A stretch of DNA of 57,528 bases from Scenedesmus sp. ARA3 (GCA_004335835.1 RWJK01001454.1:1-57528); one strand, 5' to 3'. Numbered from the stretch's first letter, positions 33,298-52,893 are shown. Notes: generated from the sequence alone by a model not told the origin. Numbers and translations: made by a program.

Positions 33298-35372
33298 GTC
33301 AGCAGCAGCAGCATGGTGTGAATACGGGCGTCACCGTGATTCAGGCCTCGCCAGGCAGCAGGGTGCCTCGGGGTTGGCCTCTGCATGGTGGATGCGGCCC
33401 ACCTGCAAGATAGATTAGAGTGCAAGGTTGGCATGGAGACACAACACATCTGCAAGGCACTTGCAAAGATAATGGACGGCTGCCTGCGCTCCTGACAACC
33501 GCAGTTATGATTGTGCCAGCAGCAATTTATGTCACACCATGGCTGCTGCTGCGACCCCCCTACGCAGTCGGTCAAAGTCCAGTCAACGCCTGGTCAAAGT
33601 CAACGGTCCACGCACCCTGAGAGGCAGTAGGTCCAGCATGTTGGGTGCCTGCCTGCCTGAGGCCCCTGCCAGCGTTGATGTCACAGCCATGGCACACACA
33701 CGATATGCAGATGCAGGAAAGATACACGCTGCCTTCACTGCAAACACCCGCAATACCTCTGATGCAAGCAGGTATATTACCTCACCATGGCTGCTGCTCC
33801 TACACCCCTATGCAGCCGGTCAAAGGCAACTCAAAGCCCAGTCAACGCCTGGTCAAAGTCAACGCTCCACGCACCCTAAGAGGCACCAGGTCCAGCATGT
33901 TGGGCGCCTGCCTGCCAGAGGCCCCTGCCAGCGTTGATGTTATAGCCATGGCACACACAGCCAGTGTGTCAGCCACACTCGCATTGTACTTCTGGGCAAT
34001 GGGGATGATTGCCTTTGCTGCACGGCGCAGGTAGCTCCTGTGTTGGCTCTCATTGCGCTTGGCTTCGTTCACGGCGGGGGTCTTGCCGCTGGAGAGCAGC
34101 GCAGAGGCGTCTGTGCCAGGTCAGCAGCAGCAGCAGCAGCAGGGGCAGCGGCGGCGGCGGCGGCAGCAGCAGTACTCAGCATCAGCTGCCGTGTTGCTAC
34201 ATTGCCAGCAGAGCTGCTGCTGAGGCAGCAGCCAAGGCTCAACGCTCAGCAAGAATGATTGCACAGAGCCATTTGCTGCCTGTCAACGTGTGAAATATAT
34301 GCCTAGTGTGCTGGTGCTGATTCTCCACCCCACGCCTGCTGGTGCTGTTGCTGCTGCCACCGCTGTTGTTGCACTGCTACAGCCACAGCTTGCGACGTGG
34401 CAACACAACGCAGCATCCCACCTGCGCCACCGCTGCAGACACAGAACGTGTCGTGGCAACAGCAGCATCCCACCTGCGCCGCCGCATTTGATGGACCCTG
34501 GTGTCTTCTTTCGGCAGGCTGTGTCGATGCTCATTGCATCATGGTAGCCTGCCCTGATGATCATGCCGGCCATGCGCTTTTCAAAACGGCCTGCAATCAT
34601 TGCAGATGACATTAAATCAATTTATAATTTTAAATCGATGTAAAGTTATCATTTACATGGAGTTCAGTGTGAATATTACGTTAGCAGCATGTTGTAACTG
34701 CAGGTCCTGATGATCATGCTGGCCATACGCTTTTTGCACGGACGTGCAGGTTTGAAGTTCAGTGCAGAGTTCATTGTGAAGTTTGGGCAGGCAGCAGGTG
34801 GCAAACCACCTTGTGTTGAAGCTACGCATACACGTCGGCTGTAAGTACAGGGACAGGAACCGTACAGATGCAACAACTGCTCTGCAGCCCAGCACAGCAT
34901 GCCAGCCATTGCTGCCACTGCTTGTTGCTGACACAGCTCAGTGAAACACCACGTACTGCCCAACATGTTGCCAAAAACGCGTCGACAGCCGCATCCTGTC
35001 AAGAGCCCACATGGCATGGCATGTCTGTCGCCGCTGCTGTAACAAGATGCCAGCCTGGCACAGCAGGCTGCACAGAGCAGCTGCGGTGACACAAGAGAAA
35101 GTGCGCACCTATGAGCCTGCATGCCTCCACCACTGCCTTCCAGTCCACTGTAGAAGGATCATACACTGCTTGCTGCACGATCGCCTGCATTCAACGTCAA
35201 TTTGAGTGCAATGTTAGGCCTGTTCTGTGCCTAAGTTTGCTGCTGCTTCAAGGGCACCCCTGCAGAGCATTGCTGCTGTGAACTCTGGCAAGGTTCTCAC
35301 ATCGTCTGCAGTGACAGATGCGAGAGGCGCCAGTGATAGAAGCAGTAGCAGGCACAGCATTTTGTTGCGCAT
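29201..35372 (-). CDS. Secreted plant-type haem peroxidase with long C-terminal extension (532 aa, 10 exons)
   Basis: Exons: 35301-35372, 35109-35184, 34474-34590, 33875-34110, 32780-32929, 32469-32536, 31723-31874, 31115-31252, 30309-30626, 29201-29472; all phases agree. Exon 1 is a signal peptide (MRNKMLCLLLLLSLAPLAS). The distal motif RAGYHDA (Arg62, His66) matches R-x-G-W-H-D-A of non-animal peroxidases, with Tyr for Trp or Phe. It is followed by a CGGAG glycine segment, DASALLSS, and a NEAKRNES to CAMAITSTLAG helix that replaces the usual SCADILALA region. The proximal motif is LLGIHAL (His213), and LDTQFYLDL (about 278-286) matches the FDNxYFxxL signature. Plant-type peroxidases use hydrogen peroxide to oxidise phenolics and other donors. 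After about residue 290 comes an extension of about 240 residues, cysteine-rich near the end, which I do not recognise. Class (I, II or III) cannot be assigned by eye. Confidence 0.83.
29815..30215 (-). repeat. Two echoes of the 3' part of peroxidase exon 9
   Basis: About 30062-30212 and 29815-29962 repeat up to 150 bp of exon, encoding AAVQSPEELEDAKP through YAKAYAKMMSVG and donor. The real exon ends at 30309. Differences are mostly silent or conservative. Period is about 245 bp, longer than elsewhere. Confidence 0.9.
30765..30850. repeat. Cluster of TTTGACC motifs in peroxidase intron 8
   Basis: At least five copies of (T)TTGACCA in about 65 bp, directly before an echo of exon 8. Similar clusters occur near 31085-31110, 33567-33605 and 33820-33865 (inverted, GGTCAAA), all in this gene, and at about 43725-43760 in the 583-aa gene. 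Confidence 0.7.
30840..30910 (-). repeat. Echo of the 3' edge of peroxidase exon 8
   Basis: Repeats the codons for CSFSSEEFRKVAIKEASD and donor, with the preceding TTGACC cluster. The real exon ends at 31115. Nearly identical, so recent. Confidence 0.88.
31295..31665 (-). repeat. Echoes of the 3' edge of peroxidase exon 7
   Basis: Copies at about 31297-31355, 31411-31455, 31515-31595 and a short one at 31633-31663 repeat the codons for KLDTQFYLDLATPT and donor. The real exon ends at 31723. The region encodes the proximal-side FDNxYF-like signature, so alternative use would swap nearly identical peptide. Confidence 0.88.
31905..32320 (-). repeat. Echoes of the 5' edge of peroxidase exon 7 separated by CAG runs
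   Basis: Copies near 31963-32003, 32078-32118 and 32191-32233, with a weaker one near 32275-32315, repeat the acceptor and codons for YAKGANISTCNP. Each is separated by plus-strand CAG runs (CTG on the coding strand) of 5-10 units. The complete exon starts at 31874. Confidence 0.9.
32580..32778. repeat. AT-rich low-complexity island in peroxidase intron 5
   Basis: About 190 bp strongly enriched in A and T, with runs of AAT/ATAAT and GATAAT, next to the donor of exon 5. It differs sharply in composition from all surrounding sequence. It may be a microsatellite or an inserted organellar fragment; no coding signal is visible. Confidence 0.7.
32941..33405 (-). repeat. Three echoes of the 5' edge of peroxidase exon 5, each with a long CAG run
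   Basis: About 33030-33092, 33190-33250 and 33345-33402 repeat the acceptor and codons for VGRIDHAEANPENSLLPGEA. The complete exon starts at 32929. On the coding strand each is directly preceded by a CTG run: about 20 units at 32944-33005, 14 at 33110-33153 and 12 at 33262-33297. The most distal copy has lost bases and shifts frame. Confidence 0.93.
33596..33725 (-). repeat. Echo of the 3' edge of peroxidase exon 4
   Basis: Repeats the end of exon 4 (codons for AGASGRQAPNMLDL and donor; real end 33875) with its flanking GGTCAAAG intron sequence. The period is about 260 bp. Confidence 0.85.
34395..34437 (-). repeat. Echo of the 3' edge of peroxidase exon 3
   Basis: Short copy of the glycine-rich exon end and donor (real end 34474). 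A separate copy of the exon 5' part, encoding KRMASMIIR, lies upstream at about 34700-34765. The distal-His codons are not included in either. Confidence 0.75.
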
Positions 35373-35696
35373 GGTTCGATCGAAGCCTGGCTGGCGTAAA
35401 ACAAGTCCCAGTGACTGTGCCCAGCCACCAACTCCCGATGCTAGCTGCCGAAACGACTGCTGATGTCCGGAAAGATGACATTGGGGCAATATCTGTGACA
35501 ATGGGACTTTCCTGCTGGAAAAAAGTACCTTTCACGGCAGATGTGGGGCAGTGTACATCTCACGAATGACAGTACGGGCACTGCCATTCCGGCTTGCTTA
35601 TAGACGCAGGGATGCTGGAAGCCATCGCTTACTCCCAAATTGGCTACCTTTGATCTAACATTACGATCCTGCAGTGGTTTGTGGGCTCCAGCCAAA
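35373..35696. promoter_or_regulatory. Putative bidirectional promoter between two secreted-protein genes
   Basis: 324 bp separate the start codons of the peroxidase (-) and the 234-aa secreted protein (+). Both leaders and both core promoters must fit here. No TATA box or known motif is clear. The arrangement suggests co-regulation, which is an inference. Confidence 0.45.
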
Positions 35697-36676
35697 ATGG
35701 CAAACAGGATCAATGCGCTGGCAGCTCTGGTGGCTGTTCTGGCGTGCTTCAAATTGGCAGCATCTCATGGGTGAGTTTTGGAATTCAAACACAGCAGGCT
35801 TTCGGTCTCACAGTGCCACGTCAAGTAGGATGCTGAGCCAGCAGGATTCGGGTTACAAAGCGCGTAGCAGGCTCACATCCTCGGCAGATGCAGCATTTAT
35901 ATACAGTGTTTTTATTGATGGCGTGCCAGCCTAGTATTTCTCGCAGCAGCAGGGTGGTCAACTGAGTGCGGCGGACAGGGTTCCACCCGTGCTGCAAACC
36001 CCCCTTCACGCTGTTAGCAACGAAAGTAAAGGATTTACGCGTAATGAGTGGTTTCAGCTACTTTGAATGTCCGTGCGTATACATCATCACTAAGCGAGTC
36101 AAGTGGTGACCTGGCAGCAGTGCAGCCAGCTGGCAACTGTCCCCCTCAGGGGGCCTGCTTGCTCTCATCCCTCTTTCTGCTGCACATCCAGCACATCCTC
36201 TGCCGATTGCTGAGCATCTTCTGACGCTTTTGAGCAATCTCAATCTGAATAGTATGTCTGTACCACTGTCTTTTTATTCCTTTTGTGTGCCTGTAGTGGT
36301 CACTTCCATGGGCCCGCCATCCCATCAGACAGCGGCACTCCCCTGGCAGTCATCCGCAGCAGCAGCACCTTCTGGACGCTGCCGCTGCTGGTGCACAACG
36401 GATACAAGCCAAACGTTACAGCAAGTGAGTGTCATTGGGCAGCAGGATCTCACATAGATCTTCTTTCCTGCAAGTCACTGCAAGCTCCTGCAAGCTGCTG
36501 CAAGCTCCTGCAAGGCAGCAGATGGCAGCGGGTGCCAGAGCGGCACATTCGCAGCATGCGCGGCGCAAAAGCAGCAGCCACAACAGCTGACAGCTCTGCG
36601 CAAGACTGCCTGTTGACCTGGTGCTGCTACAGGGCCGACAACTTGCAGCAGCAGTACTTGCACGTCCAGCACCAAC

Positions 36677-36722
<46 letters not shown>

Positions 36723-38302
36723 AGTTCCCAATGCCAAGCTCGCTGGCCGCACGCTGGTGCAGTTCTATCTCTACAAGAACTGCACCTCGAAGCAGTCTGC
36801 CAGTGTGCAGCTGGAGGTGAACCTGACAAAGAGTGACAGCCCCAGCGGCCCCCGCGTGCCTGTTGACAACTACAACCTGACTGGCGGCGTGTTCACCAGT
36901 GAGTGACCTGGGTTTTTTTTTGTGGGTTTTGCGCATATGTTTTGTGTTTGGCCATCAGGCACACTGTGGGTCTCAGGAGTAACAATTACAGCCCATATTG
37001 CTGCATGCTGGTTTTAGGGTTTGGGGCACAATGAGCGGGTACTGCGGTCAGCATGTGTTCGGTGTGCAGCTGGAGGTGAACCTGACAAAGAATGACAGCC
37101 CCAGCGGCCCCCGGCTGCCTGTTGACAACTACAACCTGACCGGCGGCGTATTCACGAGTGAGCATGCGTTTTGGTGTATGGCTGTTTATACGCATTCTTG
37201 TTGGGTTTGGCAAGCAGTTGCATTGCTGCATTTAGGAGTAATCGTGCAAGCCAGGTGGCTGCATTGTCAGGGTTGCACGCACTGTGTGTGACGGCCTGTC
37301 CAGCCGCACATACGTTCCGTTTTCTGAAAAGAGCTGTTCGACAGTCAGGTAGCGCCAGCTCACATCCATCACTGGGGCTACACTTACAGCCGCCTCCGCT
37401 GCTGCTGCCGCCACTGCTGCTGCTGCTGCCACTGCCGCTGTCACCACTGCTGCTGCTGCTGCTGCTGCTGCCAGTGAACTGCCAGGGCCTGCTCACTCCA
37501 GGCAACACACTCTTCCAGCTGCAGAAGACAGACAACCCCGGCAGCAACTATGTGAGTTGTAGCCACTTTGTTGCATCAAGCTTCACACTGGCTCCCTTTG
37601 AATAATCTTCAACAGCACAGATGCTGTGCTCGTTCTGTGGCATTGCGCGGCCGAGGAAACACAGACCAGGATGCCGACTGCGCAGCCAAACACACTACGT
37701 CATGCACACAAGGATTGGAAAGCAGCGCCACTGCCAGCCAGACTGCAAGTTAGATTTGGATCTTCTTTCAAGTGGCCGCAACTGCTTGCTTTTGGATCTG
37801 CAGATATGGTTTGAGGAGGCCACCACCAACATCACCGGCACCATCCGAGGCCACGGCGCCAATGACGGCAAGCCGACCTGGGTGTCCAAGATGCGCAGTG
37901 TTGTCATTTTTGAATATAACACAGCAAATAACGTTACGCTGGCTGAGGACCCTGCCTGGTACATCAAGAACAGTGAGTGGCGCTGCAAGTGAAAACAATG
38001 ACAATGAAACTGCTTGTGCATATGTAAATCCCAACCTACTTAGGTTTGGAAGCCAGAAGTGCTGCTGTATGGTTGTTGTAAAGTAGTTACCGCAGCATTC
38101 ACTGTGGACCTGGCCTGGTCATCAACAACAGCGAGAGCTGCTGCTGTTCCTGCTGCTGCTGCTGCTGCTGTTGCTGCTGCTTACATATGGTGCCACACTT
38201 GCGGGCACCTGACTTCTCCTACCTATTCGCTGCTCATGCTCAGTCCAGCCGCCTCTAGGAGCTTGCCTGCAGCATTCCTTGAAACCATGCTAGTCACGGC
38301 AT

Positions 38303-38335
<33 letters not shown>

Positions 38336-38420
38336 AGGCAAGGCGCTGTTCTGCGCTAACCTGGGCGCGCAAAATCCTAAGTGGGCAAAGGAGCTGGACG
38401 GCAAGGGCTCCGACTGCTGA
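35697..38420 (+). CDS. Unrecognised secreted glycoprotein (234 aa, 6 exons)
   Basis: Exons: 35697-35770, 36297-36424, 36725-36898, 37475-37551, 37804-37972, 38338-38420; all phases agree. Residues 1-24 are a signal peptide (MANRINALAALVAVLACF, then KLAASH). The mature part starts with a Gly/His stretch (GGHFHGP). It has several N-glycosylation sequons (NVT, NCT, NLT, NLT, NIT, NVT) and a C-terminal segment with two Cys. There is no membrane anchor. I do not recognise the family. It may be a wall or periplasmic protein, judging only from the signal peptide, the sequons and the divergent peroxidase neighbour. Exons 3, 4 and 6 each start directly after a sense-strand CTG run. The alternative, a longer exon 3 that translates the CTG run as polyalanine, does not fit the phase of exon 2. 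Confidence 0.75.
36680..36721 (+). repeat. CTG run abutting the acceptor of exon 3 of the 234-aa secreted protein gene
   Basis: Fourteen CTG units end in CTGCAG and then the exon. The run occupies the place of a polypyrimidine tract. Similar runs precede exon 4 (about 37447-37470) and exon 6 (about 38306-38335). Confidence 0.9.
37055..37162 (+). repeat. Echo of the 3' part of exon 3 of the 234-aa secreted protein gene
   Basis: About 100 bp repeat the codons for VQLEVNLTK through NYNLTGGVFT and the donor (real end 36898). Only a few substitutions are present. It lacks the exon start, so splicing from 36898 to 37475 remains the simplest product. Confidence 0.9.
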
Positions 38421-40403
38421 TTTTTCATTATTCGAATTAGCACAGCTCAAATCTTGAATATTCAAAGTTGGCTGTTGGGCTGCTGCTGTCAGAGTAAATT
38501 GCACCTGGGCCGCGTGGCAGCCGTGCATGGTGCTGAGTCCAGCGCACTGTGCATGCAATGAAGTGTGCATGTGTTGGATTTATGCATGCATGTGTGCATG
38601 TGTGCATGCATGCACACTGCAGCCTGCACCGCTCCTGCTCAAGCAAGGCTTTTGAACATCGAAGGCGTTGCGTGATGGCAGAATGTTGCAGTCGTGACTA
38701 GTATTTGCAGGGCGCTCGGACTTCCAGCCCCTGGGGATTGAGCCCAAAAATGGAAATGAACTGTCAATGGCCATGCCGCATGGCTGCGGCGTGTGCATAT
38801 GCATGCATGCTCATATTCAGAATGCATTGCATTTTATTGCAGCTGGCAGCCCACACAGAGCACGGGTTGTGTGCAGGGAGATGCTGCTCGTATGCAGCCA
38901 AATCCCCATGCAAGGAGCGGTGTGCAGCTGTGTCTCGTCTAGGCCTGCGGCTGATGTATCCTGCTGCAATGCGTTATGGTGGTGACACTCAGTGTCACAC
39001 AAAGGCTTTGTGCCATGGTGTAGTGTGGGTGCACCTGGGTTGTTTTGGCGTGGGTGCACTACGATCATGCCGCTGGGCCAAAACAATCCAGATCATGGCA
39101 GTGTCTAAGCTGATCCATGAACCTGGCCTGATATTTGCAGCAAAGCATGCTGTTGTACTGCATGTGTGCGTTAAACAATAGAACATATGTACTGCTGCTG
39201 TTTTTTTGGCATAGTCTGGAGTTGTTGTGTCTTGTGTGATCCCTCGCCTTAGCTGAGTATGTGGCACGGCCTTGCAGCTTGAGCCAACTGTTGCGGCTGC
39301 TGTGGTGAAGTATCTCAATCTCAGGCAATGTCGACGGGGTGCATGCAGTTCATGAAGTGATGCACCGTGCATGGAGCCTCTAGCCGTGCGCCGTTGCAAC
39401 GGAAACTGCTTGCTCAATTGCTACAGTTTCTCTGCATGCTGGATGCAAATGAAGCAGCGGCCGCCACTGCTGTACTCCGCGATCCCAGTGGCCGATATTC
39501 CGATGGCAGAAATCCCAATCGTGGTGGCAGAATTCCGATCCCGGTGGCAGTTACTGAAGCAGTGGCCGCCACTGCTGTGCTCCGTGATCCGGGTGTGCCA
39601 CCAAGCAAAACCCGGTGTGCACTCTACTACAAGTCAGAGGTTAAACTCGTAGAAATCACTTAATTGGAAGCAGGAAGCAGCGCCCGCCCAGCAACTTACA
39701 ATTCACTAGCCAGCCTCACGGTTGAACCGTGAGTGGTTGAACCAGGCGGTGCAGTGGCGATCATGGCATCACAAACATAACACCACCTTATTCTTGTCAG
39801 AGACTGCTGCCGCTAGCCTGCAGTTGATGAGCTGTGATGGCATCTGCTGTAGCTGCCACACTGCCGCATCCTGGATTACTACTGCATGATGCATCCTGAA
39901 AGAGACCAAGACATATCCAACTAAGATCAAGTGGGGGATCACGAGGAGTGCTGCGCATGATTGAAGTGCCGCACACAGCCAACACAATCAAGGTGCTACA
40001 CCGTAGTATGCAATTTGCGCACACGTATGACCGCACTTTGCATATGCTCAGCAGGCTGCTGCTGCTGCTGCTGCCAGTAGGGTGGTGAGGCTGCACCCAG
40101 GTGCACATACCAGCACAAACGTCAACACAGCACTCGACTTCCTGCACACCCTTGCAGTCAACAAACAGTGACTGCGGCTGTTTGCACCTCAAGCCTCCAT
40201 CGCATGGCATACATGATCATGCCGAAGAAACATGAAGCAGCAGGCACCGCTTGCCGGCTCACGCCTCATCTCGAACCACCAACAGCTTCGATGCAGTGCA
40301 CACAAGCCACTGTCCGTGCTTGTCCTTTGCCGAATAACGCACGCAAGAGCATAGGCTCAAGCATGCTCGCCTGTTTCTGATGCTTAGAACTTGTAACATG
40401 TAA

Positions 40404-40518
40404 CGGAAGGAAAGACTGGGTACAATTACTACTACCCCCCATGAGCGGATTAGCGGCTCGCTGGGCTAGTGCCTGGGGGCGGGTTCAGTCCCGAAAGTGT
40501 ATTGTATTGTATTGTAAC
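40404..40518 (+). mobile_element. Candidate tRNA-derived SINE
   Basis: The segment has a box-B-like GGTTCAGTCCC at 40482-40492, a weaker A-box-like TAGCGGCTCGCTGG upstream, and ends in a short tandem tail (ATTGT three times, about 40500-40516). Internal pol III promoter boxes plus a short-repeat tail are typical of SINEs. No full cloverleaf can be drawn, so it is not a tRNA gene. No target-site duplication was established. Confidence 0.4.
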
Positions 40519-40675
40519 ACACAGCCACTGCCTGGCAGGTGCTGGCGGCTCTGCTAGGCTGAAACACCAATCTGCACCCATTATGCATGCAAGCACTGCC
40601 GAGTTGCTTCCACGAGTGCACCCAGCAAGCCAAGGAGTTGGCAACAGAAACATCCCTATCTACCATTTGCCAGTC

Positions 40676-40733
40676 ACCAAAGTAGGGCCACAGGCCTACC
40701 CACTAGGGAGCCAGACAAGGCTCACGGAGTCCA
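40676..40733. repeat. Dispersed repeat, copy 1
   Basis: About 58 bp (start CCAAAGTAGGGCC) match 47531-47588 with a handful of differences, and weaker similarity continues downstream in both. This copy lies just past the stop of the 583-aa gene; the other lies in its intron 3. Possibly a fragment of a transposable element. Confidence 0.75.
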
Positions 40734-40802
40734 AGCAGAACACACAGAAACCCAAACCTCCACAAGCACCTAGTATTCAGTCAGACAGGGCTCATGAGGT
40801 AT

Positions 40803-49550
<8,748 letters not shown>

Positions 49551-51423
49551 GCTCCTGCTCCTGCTGTGAATCCTCCAAGAAGCGCAGGCAAACTGGAAAC
49601 TGCCACTTCGCGACGACAACGCAGCAACACGCAAAAGGCCACATTAACGCCTAAAATCAGAGCGCTTCAGCGAAAGAGCACACACGCAACAAGCACTCAA
49701 GTGCAGCAGCGCAATCGGAATCAGGCACCGACCCTTGGACAGCCCGAACATTATCGTTCGCGCCAACGACAGCCGCAAAACCTTTTTTGCATTACATTAC
49801 AACATGATTGCGACAAATGTACCAATAATTATATTGCACGTCACGCCTTCACGCTTTGGCGCAGTACACTAGCAGCTTGCAGGCTGACCTGCCACCACAC
49901 TACCCACACGTGCACGTGGCCCCACTGCTGGAGGCAGCGGTGAAAGTTTTACAAGGCGTTGAATTGGCTGTATCACCTAGCAGTAATTGCAGCATGTCCT
50001 GACAGGCGCATGTAACACTCACACATGTGGCGCAAACAAGCGTGCACTGCTGCCAGCAGCTGCAGCAGCTCTTGTAAGTCAGGATGCCGTCATGCAAGTC
50101 AGCTGCTGCGACACGTAGTGACACCCAGCATGCCACCCGGTGACACTGTGATGACCCGTGGTGGCACCAGGGTGACACAAGGGTGTGTCTAGGCCGCCAG
50201 CCACGGCAGTGCATGCATACAGAGCGCTGTCACCCCTGCATCAACTTGGACTGAATCCAACCATCCCCATGCTTCGACATGTGCGGATTGTCACCATGCT
50301 TTGAGCACGGATCAACACCATGCTTTCACATGCACAGGACATATCCAAGCTCTTCACACAGGTCATCACCTGTACCATATTTTGAAGCACATATGACCAT
50401 TAAATCATTCATCCCTTCACGTGTTAGACCCATCTACATTGGCTCGCACCCGACTGACAAAGAAGCGGGATACACCACTGCTTCAGCGCCACACAAATGT
50501 GTACATGCAAATGCAATCCCTTGTCAGCAAAAGCCGGAGGCAGGCAGCAGCTCTCCTGAAAAGTGCAACAGACAAAGCCAGCAAGTCGAGGCTGCAGCCA
50601 AAAGGCTTCACCCAAAGCAATGTGATTTGTAAGCAACAACCAGCACTGCTCGCACAGCAACTCTAGTCTGCAGTGCAGGATGGCGCCAAAAAAACAGACC
50701 AACTGCGTAGGATCAGCATCCAACTGTATTTGTGCACCTGCAGCAAGCCGTCCTGATCCACATGCATTTGTTTGCAAGGAAAGACAGGGCCCCTAGCGGC
50801 AAGCAGAAACGCTGCTAGCTAGCACAACGCTGTAGCGTTGTCACAACAACCCGGCGGAGTGCACTACATACTATTTGCAAACCTGCAATGCATCAGGCAC
50901 CAACCAGATCAGCTGTGCAGCAACATTGCTTAGCAAGCACCATACACTAACTCTGCAAACCTTTCAAACCAAGCAGCACGGAGCTGTGCACCAATTAACC
51001 TCTCAAACAGAGCAGCAAGGAGCTGCTTGCCGACCATGGCAGCAGCAAGTAGTAAAACCACTTTTGTGTACGCAATCCTGCATTTTGGCGCAACACTTTG
51101 CCCTGCCTGCTGCTTGAGACAAGGCGCCAATAGGCAGCATGTGCCGCACACGCACATGCCATATTGCCGAAGCTGTTGCAAGCCCAAGCGCAAATTGCAC
51201 TTGGGCAGCCACACCATTGCCGTGCACAGTGTGCAGCTCTGCATGTGTCCCATGCGATTACGAAGCGAAGCAAGGGAGAAGTGCACAAAGTGGGAGGCTG
51301 GATGTGTTTCACCAGAGCCTCAGACAAGTAAAACATCGTCTGTGCACTGCAACCCATAAGAAGTTGGCTGATTGCAGCACTGGCTAGCTGCTGTCTGTGT
51401 CTTCACAAAGCCTGCTGCAGCAG
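49551..51423. other. Intergenic region, no gene seen
   Basis: Upstream of the 583-aa gene and downstream of the 561-aa gene. Short frames on both strands lack domain or splice support. GGTGACAC-type short repeats occur near 50110-50185. The promoter of the 583-aa gene should lie at the left end. Confidence 0.45.
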
Positions 51424-52860
51424 TCAATGCGCTGCACCTTGTCTGCTGCCCTGCCCTGCCCGCTCCTCCTTCAAAATTGCCTCAACAGCGCGGGCGATTG
51501 CAGCAGTGGCTGGTTGGCGGGGGTACATCACCACAAACAGCTTGGCCAGCTGCAGCAGCAGCAAGTGCACGAGAAGACAAGTACGGTGAGTGTTGAGTGT
51601 GCTGCGGCAGGACAGCATACAGTGCGGCACTGGCTTTGCTGCTGCGGGTGCATCACCACACACAGCTTGGCCAGCTGCAGTAGCACAATGACAATGACTT
51701 GTTACATTATTAAAGTGTCAGCGTGCCCCGTGCAACAGGCCTGCTGCGCGGGGCACGCCCTAGGGTACGGCAAGGTTAGCTGCCGAGCGTATTTCATCCT
51801 CAGCAGCTTGGCCAGCTGCAGCAGGGCAAAGAATCGTAAGCATTTGTGTCAAAGCTTCAGCGTCTGCTGTGCAGAGAGTGCAGCAATTGCATGCTGGCGG
51901 AGGTACATCACCACAAAACAGCTTGGCCACCTTTACGACGAATCAAAACACAACATCAACAAGTTAGAATATGCAGTATGACATGGCCCAACATATCTCA
52001 GAATACACCACGAAGGCCCACATTATTCGCAAACAACAAACTACTGCAAATCTGTACACACCACACGGCCGCACCTGTCTGTATGTGCAGCGGCCCTTAA
52101 TGTGTGCCAGGAAGGCCGGCTTTACGACGAAATAAACCGCAGCATCACCAAGTACATGCAGTATGACATGGCCCTACATATCCCAAAATAGGATACATCG
52201 CGAAAGCCAACAATACTCGAAGAACTACTGCGAGTTCTCTGTGCACACCACACGGGCCGCACCTGTCTGTATGTGCAGCGGCCCATAATGTGTGCCAGGA
52301 AGGCAAGCTTTATCAGTGCGTCCTTCTGCAACAGCTGCCGCAGCTGCGCTGTGCGCTGCTCCTGCTGGTGTAGCACCTCCCTGCAAAAAAGCAGTGCGGC
52401 AGGGTCATACATCAGTGGCTAGGCTGCGCTGGATAGCTGGAGGTGCAACATCGATGATATTTCAGCCGCGCGCTGCTTCTGCTTCTGCAGCATCTCCCGG
52501 CAGCCACATGGACACGTGATGATTCAGCTTCTATGGCAATCACGCTTCAAGAGTTTGTGTGTCCACTGCTGCTCCTGCTGGTGTAGTGGCTCCCTGCAAC
52601 GCAGCGGTAATATCAACAACGCGTCAGCAGCACTGCCTTGGGGCAATCAAATGTGATGCACAGCTGCGCCGCACGCTGCTCCTGCTGGTGCAGCGCCTGC
52701 CTGCAATGCGATGCGACAGATACACAATATCAGCAGCACATTCTAATGATAAACATGAGTAATGCACAGCTGCACCGCACACTCGCACCTGTGCATTTTG
52801 TAGCCTTCTGCTGACAGCGTTGCAAACGAGCCGCTGCTTGTTGCTGCCCCTGCTGCTGCC

Positions 52861-52893
<33 letters not shown>

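Larger units (their letters stand above)
38421..40802. other. Intergenic region between convergent genes, with repeats
   Basis: No supported gene. Contains the 3' regions of both flanking genes, TGCATG-rich alternating sequence near 38540-38625, a partly tandem segment at 39450-39605 (two copies of a GCCGCCACTGCTGT unit about 100 bp apart), a candidate SINE at about 40404-40518 and one copy of a dispersed repeat at 40676-40733. Confidence 0.5.

Noticed and set aside
32940..33300. Open reading frames of polyGln, polyAla, polySer or polyLeu in CAG/CTG runs
   Set aside because: Triplet runs are open in several frames on both strands. Here they are intronic, as shown by phase-consistent exons on either side.
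36619..36724. Extending exon 3 of the 234-aa protein gene upstream to include a polyalanine tract
   Set aside because: The candidate acceptor before the run does not match the phase of exon 2, whereas the acceptor after the CTG run does.
39367..39663. Open frame with two Ala-rich repeats as a coding exon
   Set aside because: The similarity is between two copies of a DNA repeat, and no start context or connecting exon was found.
40440..40518. A tRNA gene (box-B-like sequence)
   Set aside because: No acceptor stem or full cloverleaf can be formed and the tail is a short tandem repeat, so a SINE is more likely.
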